A stretch of 9,218 nt of DNA from PFL42 sp964492235 (lineage in GTDB: Bacteria; Chloroflexota; Anaerolineae; Anaerolineales; E44-bin32). Below, piece by piece: positions 1 to 5,553 of this stretch; within the stretch, counting starts at the first letter, position 1, and every line of letters begins with the position of its first letter. The stretch covers positions 1 to 9,218 of the forward strand of contig CAZBJQ010000108.1 of the NCBI GenBank assembly GCA_964492235.1, in the 5' to 3' direction. The notes under the pieces are model-generated. The model was not told the origin of the DNA. It ran no database searches and saw only the letters and a list, made by a program, of their open reading frames with translations. Made by a program: the position numbers and the translations under genes.

Positions 1-760
1 CGATCCGGTCGAGGTCTCCTCCGTGGCCGGGGAGCAGGCTGCCGGAATCCTTTACCTGCACTTGGCGCTTGATCATGCTGATGCCGACGTCACCGAGGGT
101 CGTGAACACGGCCAGAACAGTGCCGATGATCAGGCCATTGACAACAGAAAACGGCCGAGAATCCTGGGCCAATTGACTCCAGGCCACCGCCAACAGGATG
201 CCGGACGCCGCCCCCGTGATCACCCCCGCCAGGTAGCCTTCCCAGGTCTTCTTCGGGCTCAAGCGGGGAGCCAACTTGCGACGACCGAAGCGGCGTCCAA
301 CGAAGTAGGCTGCCGTGTCGGCCAGCCAAACAACCGGCAGCACCAGCAAGATCCACCAGGCGCCATCGGGGAGTGTGCGCAACGAGATGAAGTACCCGCC
401 GATCCAGCCAAGGTAGAGCACGCCGCCCAAGGTCAGGGCCATGTCCGATCCTGAATTGGCCGCCCCGCCTTCGTAGTCCACCAGATGCCAGGTCATGCCG
501 ACCAGGCAGACCGCGGCCAACAACTCCGGCGTGCCCTCGAAGCCCCAGGCAAACCGGGCCAGGGCAAAGCTGGCAGAGAACACAAACAGCAGCGGCAGAG
601 CCGGCCGCTGACCATGGGTGCGGAAGAGCCGGCCGAACTCGTAGGCGGCCAGGCCGAGGATCAGCGCGACCCCCACGGCGTACCACCAACCGCCGAACAG
701 GATCACGGCCAGCCCGATCGGCAGCAGCACCAGGGCAACCAACACTCGCTGTCGAAGCAC
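1..760 (-). CDS. cdsA: Phosphatidate cytidylyltransferase (CDP-diglyceride synthase), 3' end cut by window
   Basis: CdsA condenses CTP with phosphatidic acid to give CDP-diacylglycerol, the precursor of bacterial phospholipids, in the cytoplasmic membrane. I translated 253 codons without a stop from a GTG at 760-758 to the window edge. The protein is rich in hydrophobic segments (about residues 5-40, 55-92, 108-125, 134-154, 176-195, 205-222), as expected for a polytopic membrane enzyme. LSPKKTWEG lies at 167-175. The family signature runs from S228 (SMIKRQ) through K237-D238 and PGHGG (244-248) to DRI at 251-253, so only a short C-terminal stretch is missing. The GTG follows the uppS stop codon directly, with no spacer and no clear Shine-Dalgarno, so translation is probably coupled to uppS. 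A second GTG five codons later is a possible alternative start. Confidence 0.95.
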   Translation of the reverse strand, partial: MLRQRVLVALVLLPIGLAVILFGGWWYAVGVALILGLAAYEFGRLFRTHGQRPALPLLFVFSASFALARFAWGFEGTPELLAAVCLVGMTWHLVDYEGGAANSGSDMALTLGGVLYLGWIGGYFISLRTLPDGAWWILLVLPVVWLADTAAYFVGRRFGRRKLAPRLSPKKTWEGYLAGVITGAASGILLAVAWSQLAQDSRPFSVVNGLIIGTVLAVFTTLGDVGISMIKRQVQVKDSGSLLPGHGGDLDRI

Positions 761-1504
761 TCAGGACTCGAGGGCGGGGTTCTTGACTCGGCCGAAGCGC
801 CGTTCGCGCTGGGCAAAGTCCTGCAGGGCAGCGAGCAGGTCGTCGCGCCCAAAGTCCGGCCATAGCGTCGGCGTCACGTACCATTCGGCGTAGGCGCCCT
901 GCCAGATCAGGAAGTTGCTCACGCGCATCTCACCGGAGGTACGGATGATCAAGTCCGGATCCGGCGACTCAGCGGTGAAGAGGTGGCGGGAGATCACGCT
1001 CTCATCGACGTCTTCCGGCGGGATCCCCGCCGCCACGATCTGTTGAATCGCCCAGACCAGTTCGTCCCTGCCTCCGTAGTTCCAGGCGATGTTGAGGATC
1101 AGTCGCTGGTTTCCGTGCGTCAAATCGATCGCGTAGCGAACCTTCTGCTGCAGGTGCGGATCGAGCCGCTCCAGGCGGCCGATGTGGCGAAGCTGGACGC
1201 CATTGCGGTGCAGCTCGTCCAACTCCCGATCGATAACGTCTTCCAGGATGTTCATCAGCCCGCGCACTTCCTCCGGCGGCCTGGCCCAGTTCTCCGTCGA
1301 GAAGGCGTAGATCGTCAGGTAGCCGACGCCGAATTCCGTGCAGGCCTCGATCACCCGTCGCAGGTTGTCCACCCCCGCCCGGTGTCCGGCCAATCGCGGC
1401 AGTCCCCGCTTGCGCGCCCAACGTCCATTGCCGTCCATGATGATGGCGACATGGGCCGGGACGATCGAGGGCGGCTTTCCACCGGAGGCTTTGCTCTTGG
1501 CCAT
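761..1504 (-). CDS. uppS: Isoprenyl transferase / undecaprenyl diphosphate synthase
   Basis: This cis-prenyltransferase adds isopentenyl diphosphate units to farnesyl diphosphate, making the C55 carrier lipid for peptidoglycan and surface glycans. The 247-residue length is normal for the family. HVAIIMDGNGRWA at 18-30 holds the catalytic Asp24, followed by GHRAG (40-44) and FSTENW (68-73). The C-terminal IPP-binding block contains RTSGE (188-192), R194, SNF (196-198), E207 and LWPDF (214-218). The protein is soluble or peripheral, with no signal peptide. It starts at an ATG 13 nt after the frr stop. No clear Shine-Dalgarno is visible in that gap, so re-initiation after frr is likely. Its TGA is immediately followed by the cdsA GTG. 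The identification is secure; the exact product chain length cannot be read from sequence. Confidence 0.97.
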   Translation of the reverse strand: MAKSKASGGKPPSIVPAHVAIIMDGNGRWARKRGLPRLAGHRAGVDNLRRVIEACTEFGVGYLTIYAFSTENWARPPEEVRGLMNILEDVIDRELDELHRNGVQLRHIGRLERLDPHLQQKVRYAIDLTHGNQRLILNIAWNYGGRDELVWAIQQIVAAGIPPEDVDESVISRHLFTAESPDPDLIIRTSGEMRVSNFLIWQGAYAEWYVTPTLWPDFGRDDLLAALQDFAQRERRFGRVKNPALES

Positions 1505-1517
1505 GAGGCGCGATCGA

Positions 1518-2075
1518 TCAGACTTCGAGAATCTCGGCTTCTTTTCGCTGACAGACAGCGGTCACCGTCTCGATGTGGTGGTCGGTCAGTTTCTGCAGGC
1601 GATCCTCGCCACGCTCGAGGTCATCTTCGGAGATCAGCTTCTCGCGCTCGAACTCCCGCAGGTCGTTGTGGACATCCCGCCGGACATTGCGGACCGCGAC
1701 TTTGGCCTCCTCAGTTCGGGCTCGCACAACCCGCACCAGTTCGTGCCGGCGCTCCTCTGTCAGCGGGGGAATGTTCAGGCGGATGATCTTGCCGTCATTG
1801 TTGGGAGTCAAGCCGAGGTCCGAGGCCTGGATGGCACGCTCGATCTCCTTCAGGCTGGCCGGGTCGAAAGGCCGAATGGTGAGCAGCCGCGGTTCGGGGG
1901 CGGAGATCGTTGCCAGCTGCATCAGCGGCGTCGGCGTGCCATAGTATTCGACCGGTAAGCGTTCGATCAAGGCCGGAGACGCTCTCCCGGTGCGGATCCC
2001 TGCCAGGTCCTCGTCCAGTGAGCGAGAGGCGCCAGCCATTCGGGACTCGGCTTCGGCCATGGCATCTTCAATCAT
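1518..2075 (-). CDS. frr: Ribosome recycling factor
   Basis: RRF works with EF-G to split post-termination ribosomes in the cytoplasm. The 185-residue product has the standard family length and architecture. It has a long-helix domain I (about 1-30 and 105-185) containing RTGRASP at 28-34. A small beta domain II (about 32-104) includes the GTPTPLMQLATI stretch at 46-57, PNNDGK at 91-96 and IPPLTEERR at 102-110. The conserved VRNVRRD segment sits at 128-134. The start is ATG at 2075-2073 with a GAGGAG Shine-Dalgarno 6 nt upstream. An 85-nt spacer separates it from pyrH, and uppS follows 13 nt after its stop. It is the fourth gene of the rpsB operon. Confidence 0.98.
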   Translation of the reverse strand: MIEDAMAEAESRMAGASRSLDEDLAGIRTGRASPALIERLPVEYYGTPTPLMQLATISAPEPRLLTIRPFDPASLKEIERAIQASDLGLTPNNDGKIIRLNIPPLTEERRHELVRVVRARTEEAKVAVRNVRRDVHNDLREFEREKLISEDDLERGEDRLQKLTDHHIETVTAVCQRKEAEILEV

Positions 2076-2081
2076 TGCCGT

Positions 2082-2087
2082 CTCCTC
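2082..2087 (-). promoter_or_regulatory. Shine-Dalgarno site of frr
   Basis: On the minus strand this reads GAGGAG, 6 nt before the frr ATG. It is a strong independent ribosome binding site, which fits the 85-nt spacer after pyrH that makes coupling by overlap impossible. Confidence 0.8.
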
Positions 2088-2120
2088 AGTTGGATATCAT
2101 CCGAGTCATAGGATAGTCCA

Positions 2121-2133
2121 AATCCGCCGGATT
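2121..2133 (-). other. Small inverted repeat in the pyrH-frr spacer
   Basis: AATCC and GGATT flank a 3-nt loop, giving a 5-bp hairpin in the 85-nt spacer between pyrH and frr. No T-tract follows, so it is not a standard terminator. A weak promoter-like pair on the minus strand, TTCGCA then TATCCT with a 17-nt gap, overlaps this repeat; each hexamer matches consensus at about 4 of 6 positions. I give it little weight. Confidence 0.25.
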
Positions 2134-2154
2134 GCGAAGCGGCGCCCGGGCCAG

Positions 2155-2169
2155 GCCGGCCTAGCCGGC
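2155..2169 (-). other. Hairpin with the pyrH stop codon as its loop
   Basis: On the minus strand GCCGGC, TAG, GCCGGC forms a perfect 6-bp GC-only stem. Its 3-nt loop is exactly the pyrH stop codon, and the left arm is the last two pyrH codons (Ala-Gly). There is no T-tract downstream, so intrinsic termination is unlikely. It could slow termination or act as an RNA-processing or 3'-end stability element, or it could be chance in GC-rich DNA. Confidence 0.4.
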
Positions 2170-2877
2170 GATGGTGGTGCCGACTGGCTCGCCCTGCACC
2201 GCTCTGAGCAGGGCCCTGGGCTGCCACATGTCCAGGACCAGGATGGGCAGACTGTTGTCCATGCACAGCGAGATCGCCGTGCTGTCCATCACCTGCAGAC
2301 GTCGATTGAGGGCATCGATGTAGGTCAGGCGGTCGAACCGCTTGGCGGTCGGGTTCTTGACGGGGTCGCTCTCGTACACGCCGTCCACCTTGGTCGCCTT
2401 GATGACAACATCGGCGCCGATTTCCATCGCCCGCAGTGCGGCGGCGGTGTCGGTGGAGAAGTACGGGTTGCCGGTGCCACCGCCGAGGATCGTCACGCGG
2501 CCTTTCTCTAGGTGGCGGATCGCCCGGCGGCGGATATAAGGCTCGGCCACGGCGTGCATTTCCAATGCCGACATGACACGCGTGATCACGCCGCTGCGTT
2601 CCAACGCGTCCATCAGGGCCAGGGAGTTCATCACGGTTCCCAGCATACCCATGTAATCGGCCGTGGCGCGTTCCATCCCGCGCTCTATTCCGGTCCGGCC
2701 GCGCCACAGGTTACCCGCCCCCAGAACGATGGCCACCTGCACACCCAGATCGAGGACTTCCCGCACTTTCCCAGCCACGGCTTCTGCCCGATCCGGATCG
2801 ATCCCTAGGCCGGTCGTGCCGGACAGGGCCTCGCCGCCGAGTTTCAGCAGGATCCTTTTGTAAGCTTGAGCGGCCAT
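2161..2877 (-). CDS. pyrH: UMP kinase (uridylate kinase)
   Basis: PyrH phosphorylates UMP to UDP with ATP, the committed step towards UTP and CTP, as a cytoplasmic hexamer of the amino-acid kinase fold. The 238-residue product starts with YKRILLKLGGEAL (6-18). GAGNLWRG (53-60) is the glycine-rich nucleotide loop. DYMGMLGTVMN (74-84) and GGGTGNPYFSTDTAAALRA (132-150) line the UMP site. DVVIKATKVDGVY (156-168) and SDPVKNPTA (170-178) complete the family pattern. KLGGEAL and GAGN vary slightly from the common KLSGEAL and GGGN. The ATG at 2877-2875 is preceded by a GGGGAGGGGG purine run. It lies 73 nt after tsf, with a hairpin in the gap. Confidence 0.98.
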   Translation of the reverse strand: MAAQAYKRILLKLGGEALSGTTGLGIDPDRAEAVAGKVREVLDLGVQVAIVLGAGNLWRGRTGIERGMERATADYMGMLGTVMNSLALMDALERSGVITRVMSALEMHAVAEPYIRRRAIRHLEKGRVTILGGGTGNPYFSTDTAAALRAMEIGADVVIKATKVDGVYESDPVKNPTAKRFDRLTYIDALNRRLQVMDSTAISLCMDNSLPILVLDMWQPRALLRAVQGEPVGTTIAG

Positions 2878-2881
2878 ACCC

Positions 2882-2886
2882 CCTCC
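2882..2886 (-). promoter_or_regulatory. Shine-Dalgarno site of pyrH
   Basis: GGAGG within a longer run of G and A lies 4 nt before the pyrH ATG on the minus strand. A second, more distant GAGGGG overlaps it at 2885-2890. It supports the chosen start and independent translation initiation after the 73-nt spacer. Confidence 0.7.
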
Positions 2887-2919
2887 CCTCGCTGGCGACG
2901 TTCGCAGCCAAATGCAGAT

Positions 2920-2942
2920 CGGGCCAACTCAGTGTTGGCCCG
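2920..2942 (-). terminator. Strong hairpin between tsf and pyrH, without U-tract
   Basis: On the minus strand CGGGCCAAC, a 5-nt ACTGA loop, then GTTGGCCCG gives a perfect 9-bp stem beginning 8 nt after the tsf stop. The following bases (GATCTGCATT) contain no T-run, so a classical intrinsic terminator is not supported. Its place at the tsf/pyrH junction suggests partial attenuation, 3'-end protection of the rpsB-tsf message, or an RNase processing point. In E. coli the tsf/pyrH junction also separates expression levels; the parallel here is inference. Confidence 0.5.
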
Positions 2943-2950
2943 GTGTCGTT

Positions 2951-3550
2951 TCACAGATCTTCTCCGACTGCCCAGCGCGAGAAGCGCCGGACGGAAACAT
3001 TCTCGCCTGTGCTGGCGATCATCTCCTGGAGGAGCTCGGCAACCTTGCGCGTATCATCCCGCACGTACGGCTGGCGCAGCAGACAGGCGTGTTCATAGAA
3101 CTTGTCCAGGCGGCCCTCGATGATCTTCTCCACGACTTGGTCGGGTCTTGCCTCTTCCTTTGCCAGGCGGAGCGCAGCCTCCTTCTCGTGCTCGAGCACA
3201 TCGGCCGGGACGTGTCCCACATCAATATAGGTGGGCGCGCCGGCGGCGACCTGCAGGCAGATCTCGTGCGCAAAGGCGCGGAATTCCCTCGTCCTTGCCA
3301 CGAAGTCCGTCTCGCAGTTCACCTCAACCATCACCCCCACCCGGCCATCGCCGTGGCTGTATAGCTCGACCACGCCGTTGCGCGTCTCACGGTCGGCGCG
3401 CTTGGCGGCGGCCGCCAGGCCGCGCTCCCGCAGCAACTCGGCCGCCTTCTCCAGGTCGCCGTTGGCCGCCTCGAGCATCTTGCGGCAATCCAGCACGCCG
3501 GCGCCGGTAGCTTCGCGAAGTTCCTTGATCTGGGCAGCGGACACGGCCAT
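2951..3550 (-). CDS. tsf: Elongation factor Ts, short form
   Basis: EF-Ts is the guanine nucleotide exchange factor for EF-Tu in the cytoplasm. The N-terminal UBA-like domain (about 4-42) includes TGAGVLDCRKML (15-26), and the dimerisation/core domain holds NCETDFVAR (78-86). The C-terminal block ends with VSVRRFSRW (185-193). At 199 residues this is the compact form, close in size to the Thermus protein and much shorter than E. coli EF-Ts (about 280). The downstream in-frame TGA is clear and nothing looks broken, so the short length is genuine. The ATG at 3550-3548 lies 9 nt after the rpsB stop. Its GAGG ribosome site overlaps that TAG, with 6 nt before the ATG, so translation of the two genes is linked. 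Confidence 0.97.
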   Translation of the reverse strand: MAVSAAQIKELREATGAGVLDCRKMLEAANGDLEKAAELLRERGLAAAAKRADRETRNGVVELYSHGDGRVGVMVEVNCETDFVARTREFRAFAHEICLQVAAGAPTYIDVGHVPADVLEHEKEAALRLAKEEARPDQVVEKIIEGRLDKFYEHACLLRQPYVRDDTRKVAELLQEMIASTGENVSVRRFSRWAVGEDL

Positions 3551-3559
3551 GGGCTGCCT

Positions 3560-4525
3560 CTAAGCCTCAGGCGGGACGGCGGTCTCGCCCTCCGCTGTCG
3601 GCTCAGCGCTGGCTGCCGGTGGAGGCTCGACCGCTGACTCGCCCTCCTGAATGAACTGCTGGAAGGCCTGCATGTCTTCCTCGGAGGCGGCCTCGTCCGG
3701 CGCCTCGCCTTCACCATAGGCACCGCTGTGAAGCTTGGCCAAGGTCGCCTCACCCAGCAGCTCTTCGTCGGCGAGTTCCAGATCCTGGGCATGCCGGCGG
3801 TCGACTGCCGCCGGTTCGGCTTCCTCGACCACATCCTCCTTGCGCAGCGCCCGCCCTTCGAGCGCGGCGTCGGCGATCTTGGCGGCGATCAGCTTGATCG
3901 CCCGAATGGCGTCATCATTCGACGGGATGACGTAGTCGACCCCAGTCGGATCGCAGTTGGTGTCGACCAATGCGATCACCGGGATGTGGAGCAGGTTGGC
4001 TTCGTGAATGGCGGTCTCTTCTCGCCGCACGTCGACGACGAACAGCAGCCTGGGGAGAACCCGCATCTCCCGGATGCCACCCAGGCGACCCTGCAACCGT
4101 TCGATTTCACGATTCTTGAGCAGGGCCTCTTTCTTCGTCAGCTGCTGGAACTCCCCGGAGTCCCGTTGGCGCTCGAGGTCGGCCAGTTCGTCAATCCGGC
4201 TGCGGATCGTTTGCCAGTTGGTCAGCGTTCCGCCCAGCCAGCGCTGGTTGACATGCGGCATGCCGCAGCGGGCGGACTCGGTTTCGATGGTTTCTTGCGC
4301 CTGGCGCTTGGTGCCGACAAACAGCAGCGTGCCTCCGCCGGCCACGGCATCGCGGATCAGCGCGTACGATTTCTCGAGCGCGTCGAGCGTCTGCTGCAGA
4401 TCAATGATGTGGATGCCGTTGCGTTCGGTAAAGATGTAGGGCTTCATGCGGGGATCCCACTTGCGGGTGCGGTGCCCGAAATGGACCCCGGTCTCCAGAA
4501 GGGCTTTCATGCTAATAACGGCCAT
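3560..4525 (-). CDS. rpsB: Ribosomal protein S2 with long acidic C-terminal tail
   Basis: S2 is a 30S subunit protein at the head-body junction on the solvent side. The core (about 1-225) has the family landmarks: MKALLETGVHFGHRTRKWDP (6-25), FVGTKRQA (69-76), NQRWLGGTLTN (93-103), and PRLLFVVD with IHEANLLHIPVIALVDTNCDP further on. The total of 321 residues is well above the usual 230-260. The excess is a low-complexity tail from about 226, rich in Glu, Asp, Ala and Pro, with roughly 25 acidic residues against 3 Lys/Arg. I chose the ATG at 4525 because AAGGAGGT sits 8 nt upstream. The earlier in-frame ATG at 4531 is only 2 nt from that site and would add just Met-Ala. It is first in its operon, behind its own promoter and a structured leader. 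Confidence 0.97.
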   Translation of the reverse strand: MAVISMKALLETGVHFGHRTRKWDPRMKPYIFTERNGIHIIDLQQTLDALEKSYALIRDAVAGGGTLLFVGTKRQAQETIETESARCGMPHVNQRWLGGTLTNWQTIRSRIDELADLERQRDSGEFQQLTKKEALLKNREIERLQGRLGGIREMRVLPRLLFVVDVRREETAIHEANLLHIPVIALVDTNCDPTGVDYVIPSNDDAIRAIKLIAAKIADAALEGRALRKEDVVEEAEPAAVDRRHAQDLELADEELLGEATLAKLHSGAYGEGEAPDEAASEEDMQAFQQFIQEGESAVEPPPAASAEPTAEGETAVPPEA

Positions 4526-4533
4526 AGCCATCG

Positions 4534-4541
4534 ACCTCCTT
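4534..4541 (-). promoter_or_regulatory. Shine-Dalgarno site that decides the rpsB start
   Basis: The minus strand reads AAGGAGGT, a near-perfect match to the 16S rRNA 3' end. Spacing is 2 nt to the first ATG (4531) and 8 nt to the second (4525). The second is therefore preferred. It also gives the usual S2 N-terminus, MAVISMK. Confidence 0.85.
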
Positions 4542-4577
4542 CGCGTTTACCCTCCGCTTCCTTCGTCCCAGGCGGGA

Positions 4578-4595
4578 GCCGGCTGGCCAACCGGC
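4578..4595 (-). other. Leader hairpin 3 upstream of rpsB
   Basis: On the minus strand GCCGGTT, loop GGCC, AGCCGGC can form a 7-bp stem including one G-U pair. It lies in the rpsB leader about 37 nt before the Shine-Dalgarno and is the third of three hairpins in this leader. Confidence 0.4.
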
Positions 4596-4628
4596 ACGCC
4601 CCGACCGGTCTGGAAGCGTGTGAGATGC

Positions 4629-4642
4629 GCCCCGTGAGGGGC
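4629..4642 (-). other. Leader hairpin 2 upstream of rpsB
   Basis: GCCCC, loop TCAC, GGGGC on the minus strand forms a 5-bp GC stem with a 4-nt loop. It sits 6 nt after leader hairpin 1. It is short, and its significance depends on conservation. Confidence 0.4.
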
Positions 4643-4648
4643 AGAATT

Positions 4649-4671
4649 CTCCCGCCACGGTATGGCGGGAG
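4649..4671 (-). other. Leader hairpin 1 at the predicted 5' end of the rpsB mRNA
   Basis: CTCCCGCCA, loop TACCG, TGGCGGGAG on the minus strand is a perfect 9-bp stem. It begins 7-8 nt beyond the -10 box, so the transcript would start almost directly with this hairpin. Such 5'-terminal stems are known to stabilise mRNAs against 5'-end-dependent decay (the E. coli ompA leader is the standard case). Applying that here is inference. The right arm can also pair with CTCCCGCC further down the leader (4578-4571). Confidence 0.6.
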
Positions 4672-4678
4672 TCTGTGT

Positions 4679-4707
4679 ATTCTACCATGCGCCCTGCCTT
4701 CGGTCAA
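4679..4707 (-). promoter_or_regulatory. Sigma70-type promoter of the rpsB operon
   Basis: On the minus strand the -35 box TTGACC (4707-4702) is followed by a 17-nt spacer and the -10 box TAGAAT (4684-4679). A TGG immediately before the -10 forms an extended -10. Both hexamers match consensus at 5 of 6 positions with ideal spacing. Transcription should begin near 4672, giving a leader of about 147 nt before the rpsB ATG. The promoter lies in the only long non-coding gap of the window, just after the thioesterase gene, and would drive rpsB through cdsA. Confidence 0.8.
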
Positions 4708-4742
4708 AGCGCCCGGGCAGCTCCCCTGAGACGCCGAGGGGC

Positions 4743-5162
4743 TCAGCCGGTAGGCGCTGGCTCGCCACCGGCCTTAGCCGCCACCCGCCGTTCAAACCGC
4801 TCCAAGTCAATCACGGCGCGGGTGTGCTCCGCTTCGCCCACCCGTTCCTGTGCATCCCAGACCTCAGCCCGAAAGGTGACCAAGTTGCCCTCCACGGCCG
4901 TCACCTGCGAGCGGACCCGGATCGTGCTCCCGATCGGGGTGGGAGCCAGGTGGCGGACGTGGATCTCGATCCCGACGGTTGCCTGACCATCTGCCAGGAG
5001 TGGTTCGATGGCCTTGCGGCTCACTTCTTCGATCAGCAGGGCCATGGCCGGGGTGGCAAAGACCCGCATGCTCCCACTGCCCAGGTGTTGTGCAGACTGG
5101 GCCTCGGTCACCCGCCCTTCGCTCTCACCGACCAACCCGATGCGTATCCGACGCTCATCCAT
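4743..5162 (-). CDS. Hot-dog thioesterase of the FlK (fluoroacetyl-CoA thioesterase) type
   Basis: This is a predicted cytoplasmic acyl-CoA (or acyl-ACP) thioesterase with a single hot-dog domain. The 139-residue length equals that of Streptomyces FlK as I recall it. VFATPAMALLIEEV (34-47) then HVRHLAPTPIG (68-78) match FlK closely. The FlK catalytic residues Thr42, Glu50 and His76 correspond to Thr37, Glu45 and His71 here. The C-terminal block TRAVIDLERFERRV also matches. The substrate is not predictable; most relatives are not fluoroacetate enzymes. The ATG at 5162-5160 overlaps the acpS end by 8 nt. An upstream in-frame ATG at 5216 would add an Arg-run tail that is merely acpS read in another frame, so I rejected it. 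It is the last gene of its operon, with no clear terminator after it. Confidence 0.85.
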   Translation of the reverse strand: MDERRIRIGLVGESEGRVTEAQSAQHLGSGSMRVFATPAMALLIEEVSRKAIEPLLADGQATVGIEIHVRHLAPTPIGSTIRVRSQVTAVEGNLVTFRAEVWDAQERVGEAEHTRAVIDLERFERRVAAKAGGEPAPTG

Positions 5163-5553
5163 GGGCCGTTCCCGCCGCCGGCGTCGGCGACGAGGCCACG
5201 GCGAACGCCACCGCATGCTGATGAGTATGGCTGAGACTGATCGACCACTCGCCCAGACCTAGCTCCGCCGCCAGGCGGGCCGCCGCGCCATGCAGGCGCA
5301 GCTCCGGCTCTCGGCGCGGTCCATTGACAATCTCGATCTCGATCCAGCGCACCTCGCCGATGCCGGTACCAAGCGCCTTGGCTACAGCTTCCTTGGCGGC
5401 GAATCGCGCTGCCAGGGCGGGAGGATGCTTGCGAGAATCGGCCACCTCTTGTTCGGTGAAGAAGCGGCAGTAGAAACGCGGCCCGTGGCGTTCGATGGCC
5501 CGGGCGATCCGCTCGATCTCTATGATGTCCACGCCGGAGCGGATCACTATCAC
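5155..5553 (-). CDS. acpS: Holo-[acyl-carrier-protein] synthase
   Basis: AcpS transfers 4'-phosphopantetheine from CoA to the conserved Ser of acyl carrier protein, activating fatty acid synthesis. The 132-residue product has GVDIIEIERI (7-16) with metal ligand Asp9. RFFTEQE follows at 30-36, and ARFAAKEAVAKALGTGI (49-65) holds the second metal ligand Glu55. The C-terminal strand is SLSHTHQHAVAFAVA. A short tail (SSPTPAAGTAHG) has no family counterpart. The start is GTG at 5553-5551, forming a GTGA overlap with the stop of the upstream M16 gene. A GTG two codons later is an alternative. Its 3' end overlaps the thioesterase start by 8 nt. Confidence 0.94.
   Translation of the reverse strand: MIVIRSGVDIIEIERIARAIERHGPRFYCRFFTEQEVADSRKHPPALAARFAAKEAVAKALGTGIGEVRWIEIEIVNGPRREPELRLHGAAARLAAELGLGEWSISLSHTHQHAVAFAVASSPTPAAGTAHG

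Noticed and set aside
90..884. 264-codon open frame on the minus strand
   Set aside because: It overlaps cdsA in another frame. Its protein is Arg/Gly/Pro-rich without motifs, while the cdsA frame gives a clear membrane enzyme with the family signature.
3728..4729. 333-codon plus-strand open frame opposite rpsB
   Set aside because: It is antisense to the conserved rpsB gene and its promoter. It shows no recognisable domain and is typical of long antisense frames in GC-rich DNA.
4711..4741. Possible terminator after the thioesterase gene
   Set aside because: CCCCT/AGGGG (4723-4727 with 4737-4741) is only 5 bp with a 9-nt loop, GCCCGGGC (4711-4718) is a short palindrome, and no T-run follows. 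Termination here is not supported.
5163..5216. N-terminal extension of the thioesterase with an Arg run
   Set aside because: It is the acpS 3' end read in another frame. The FlK-like homology and length fit a start at 5162.
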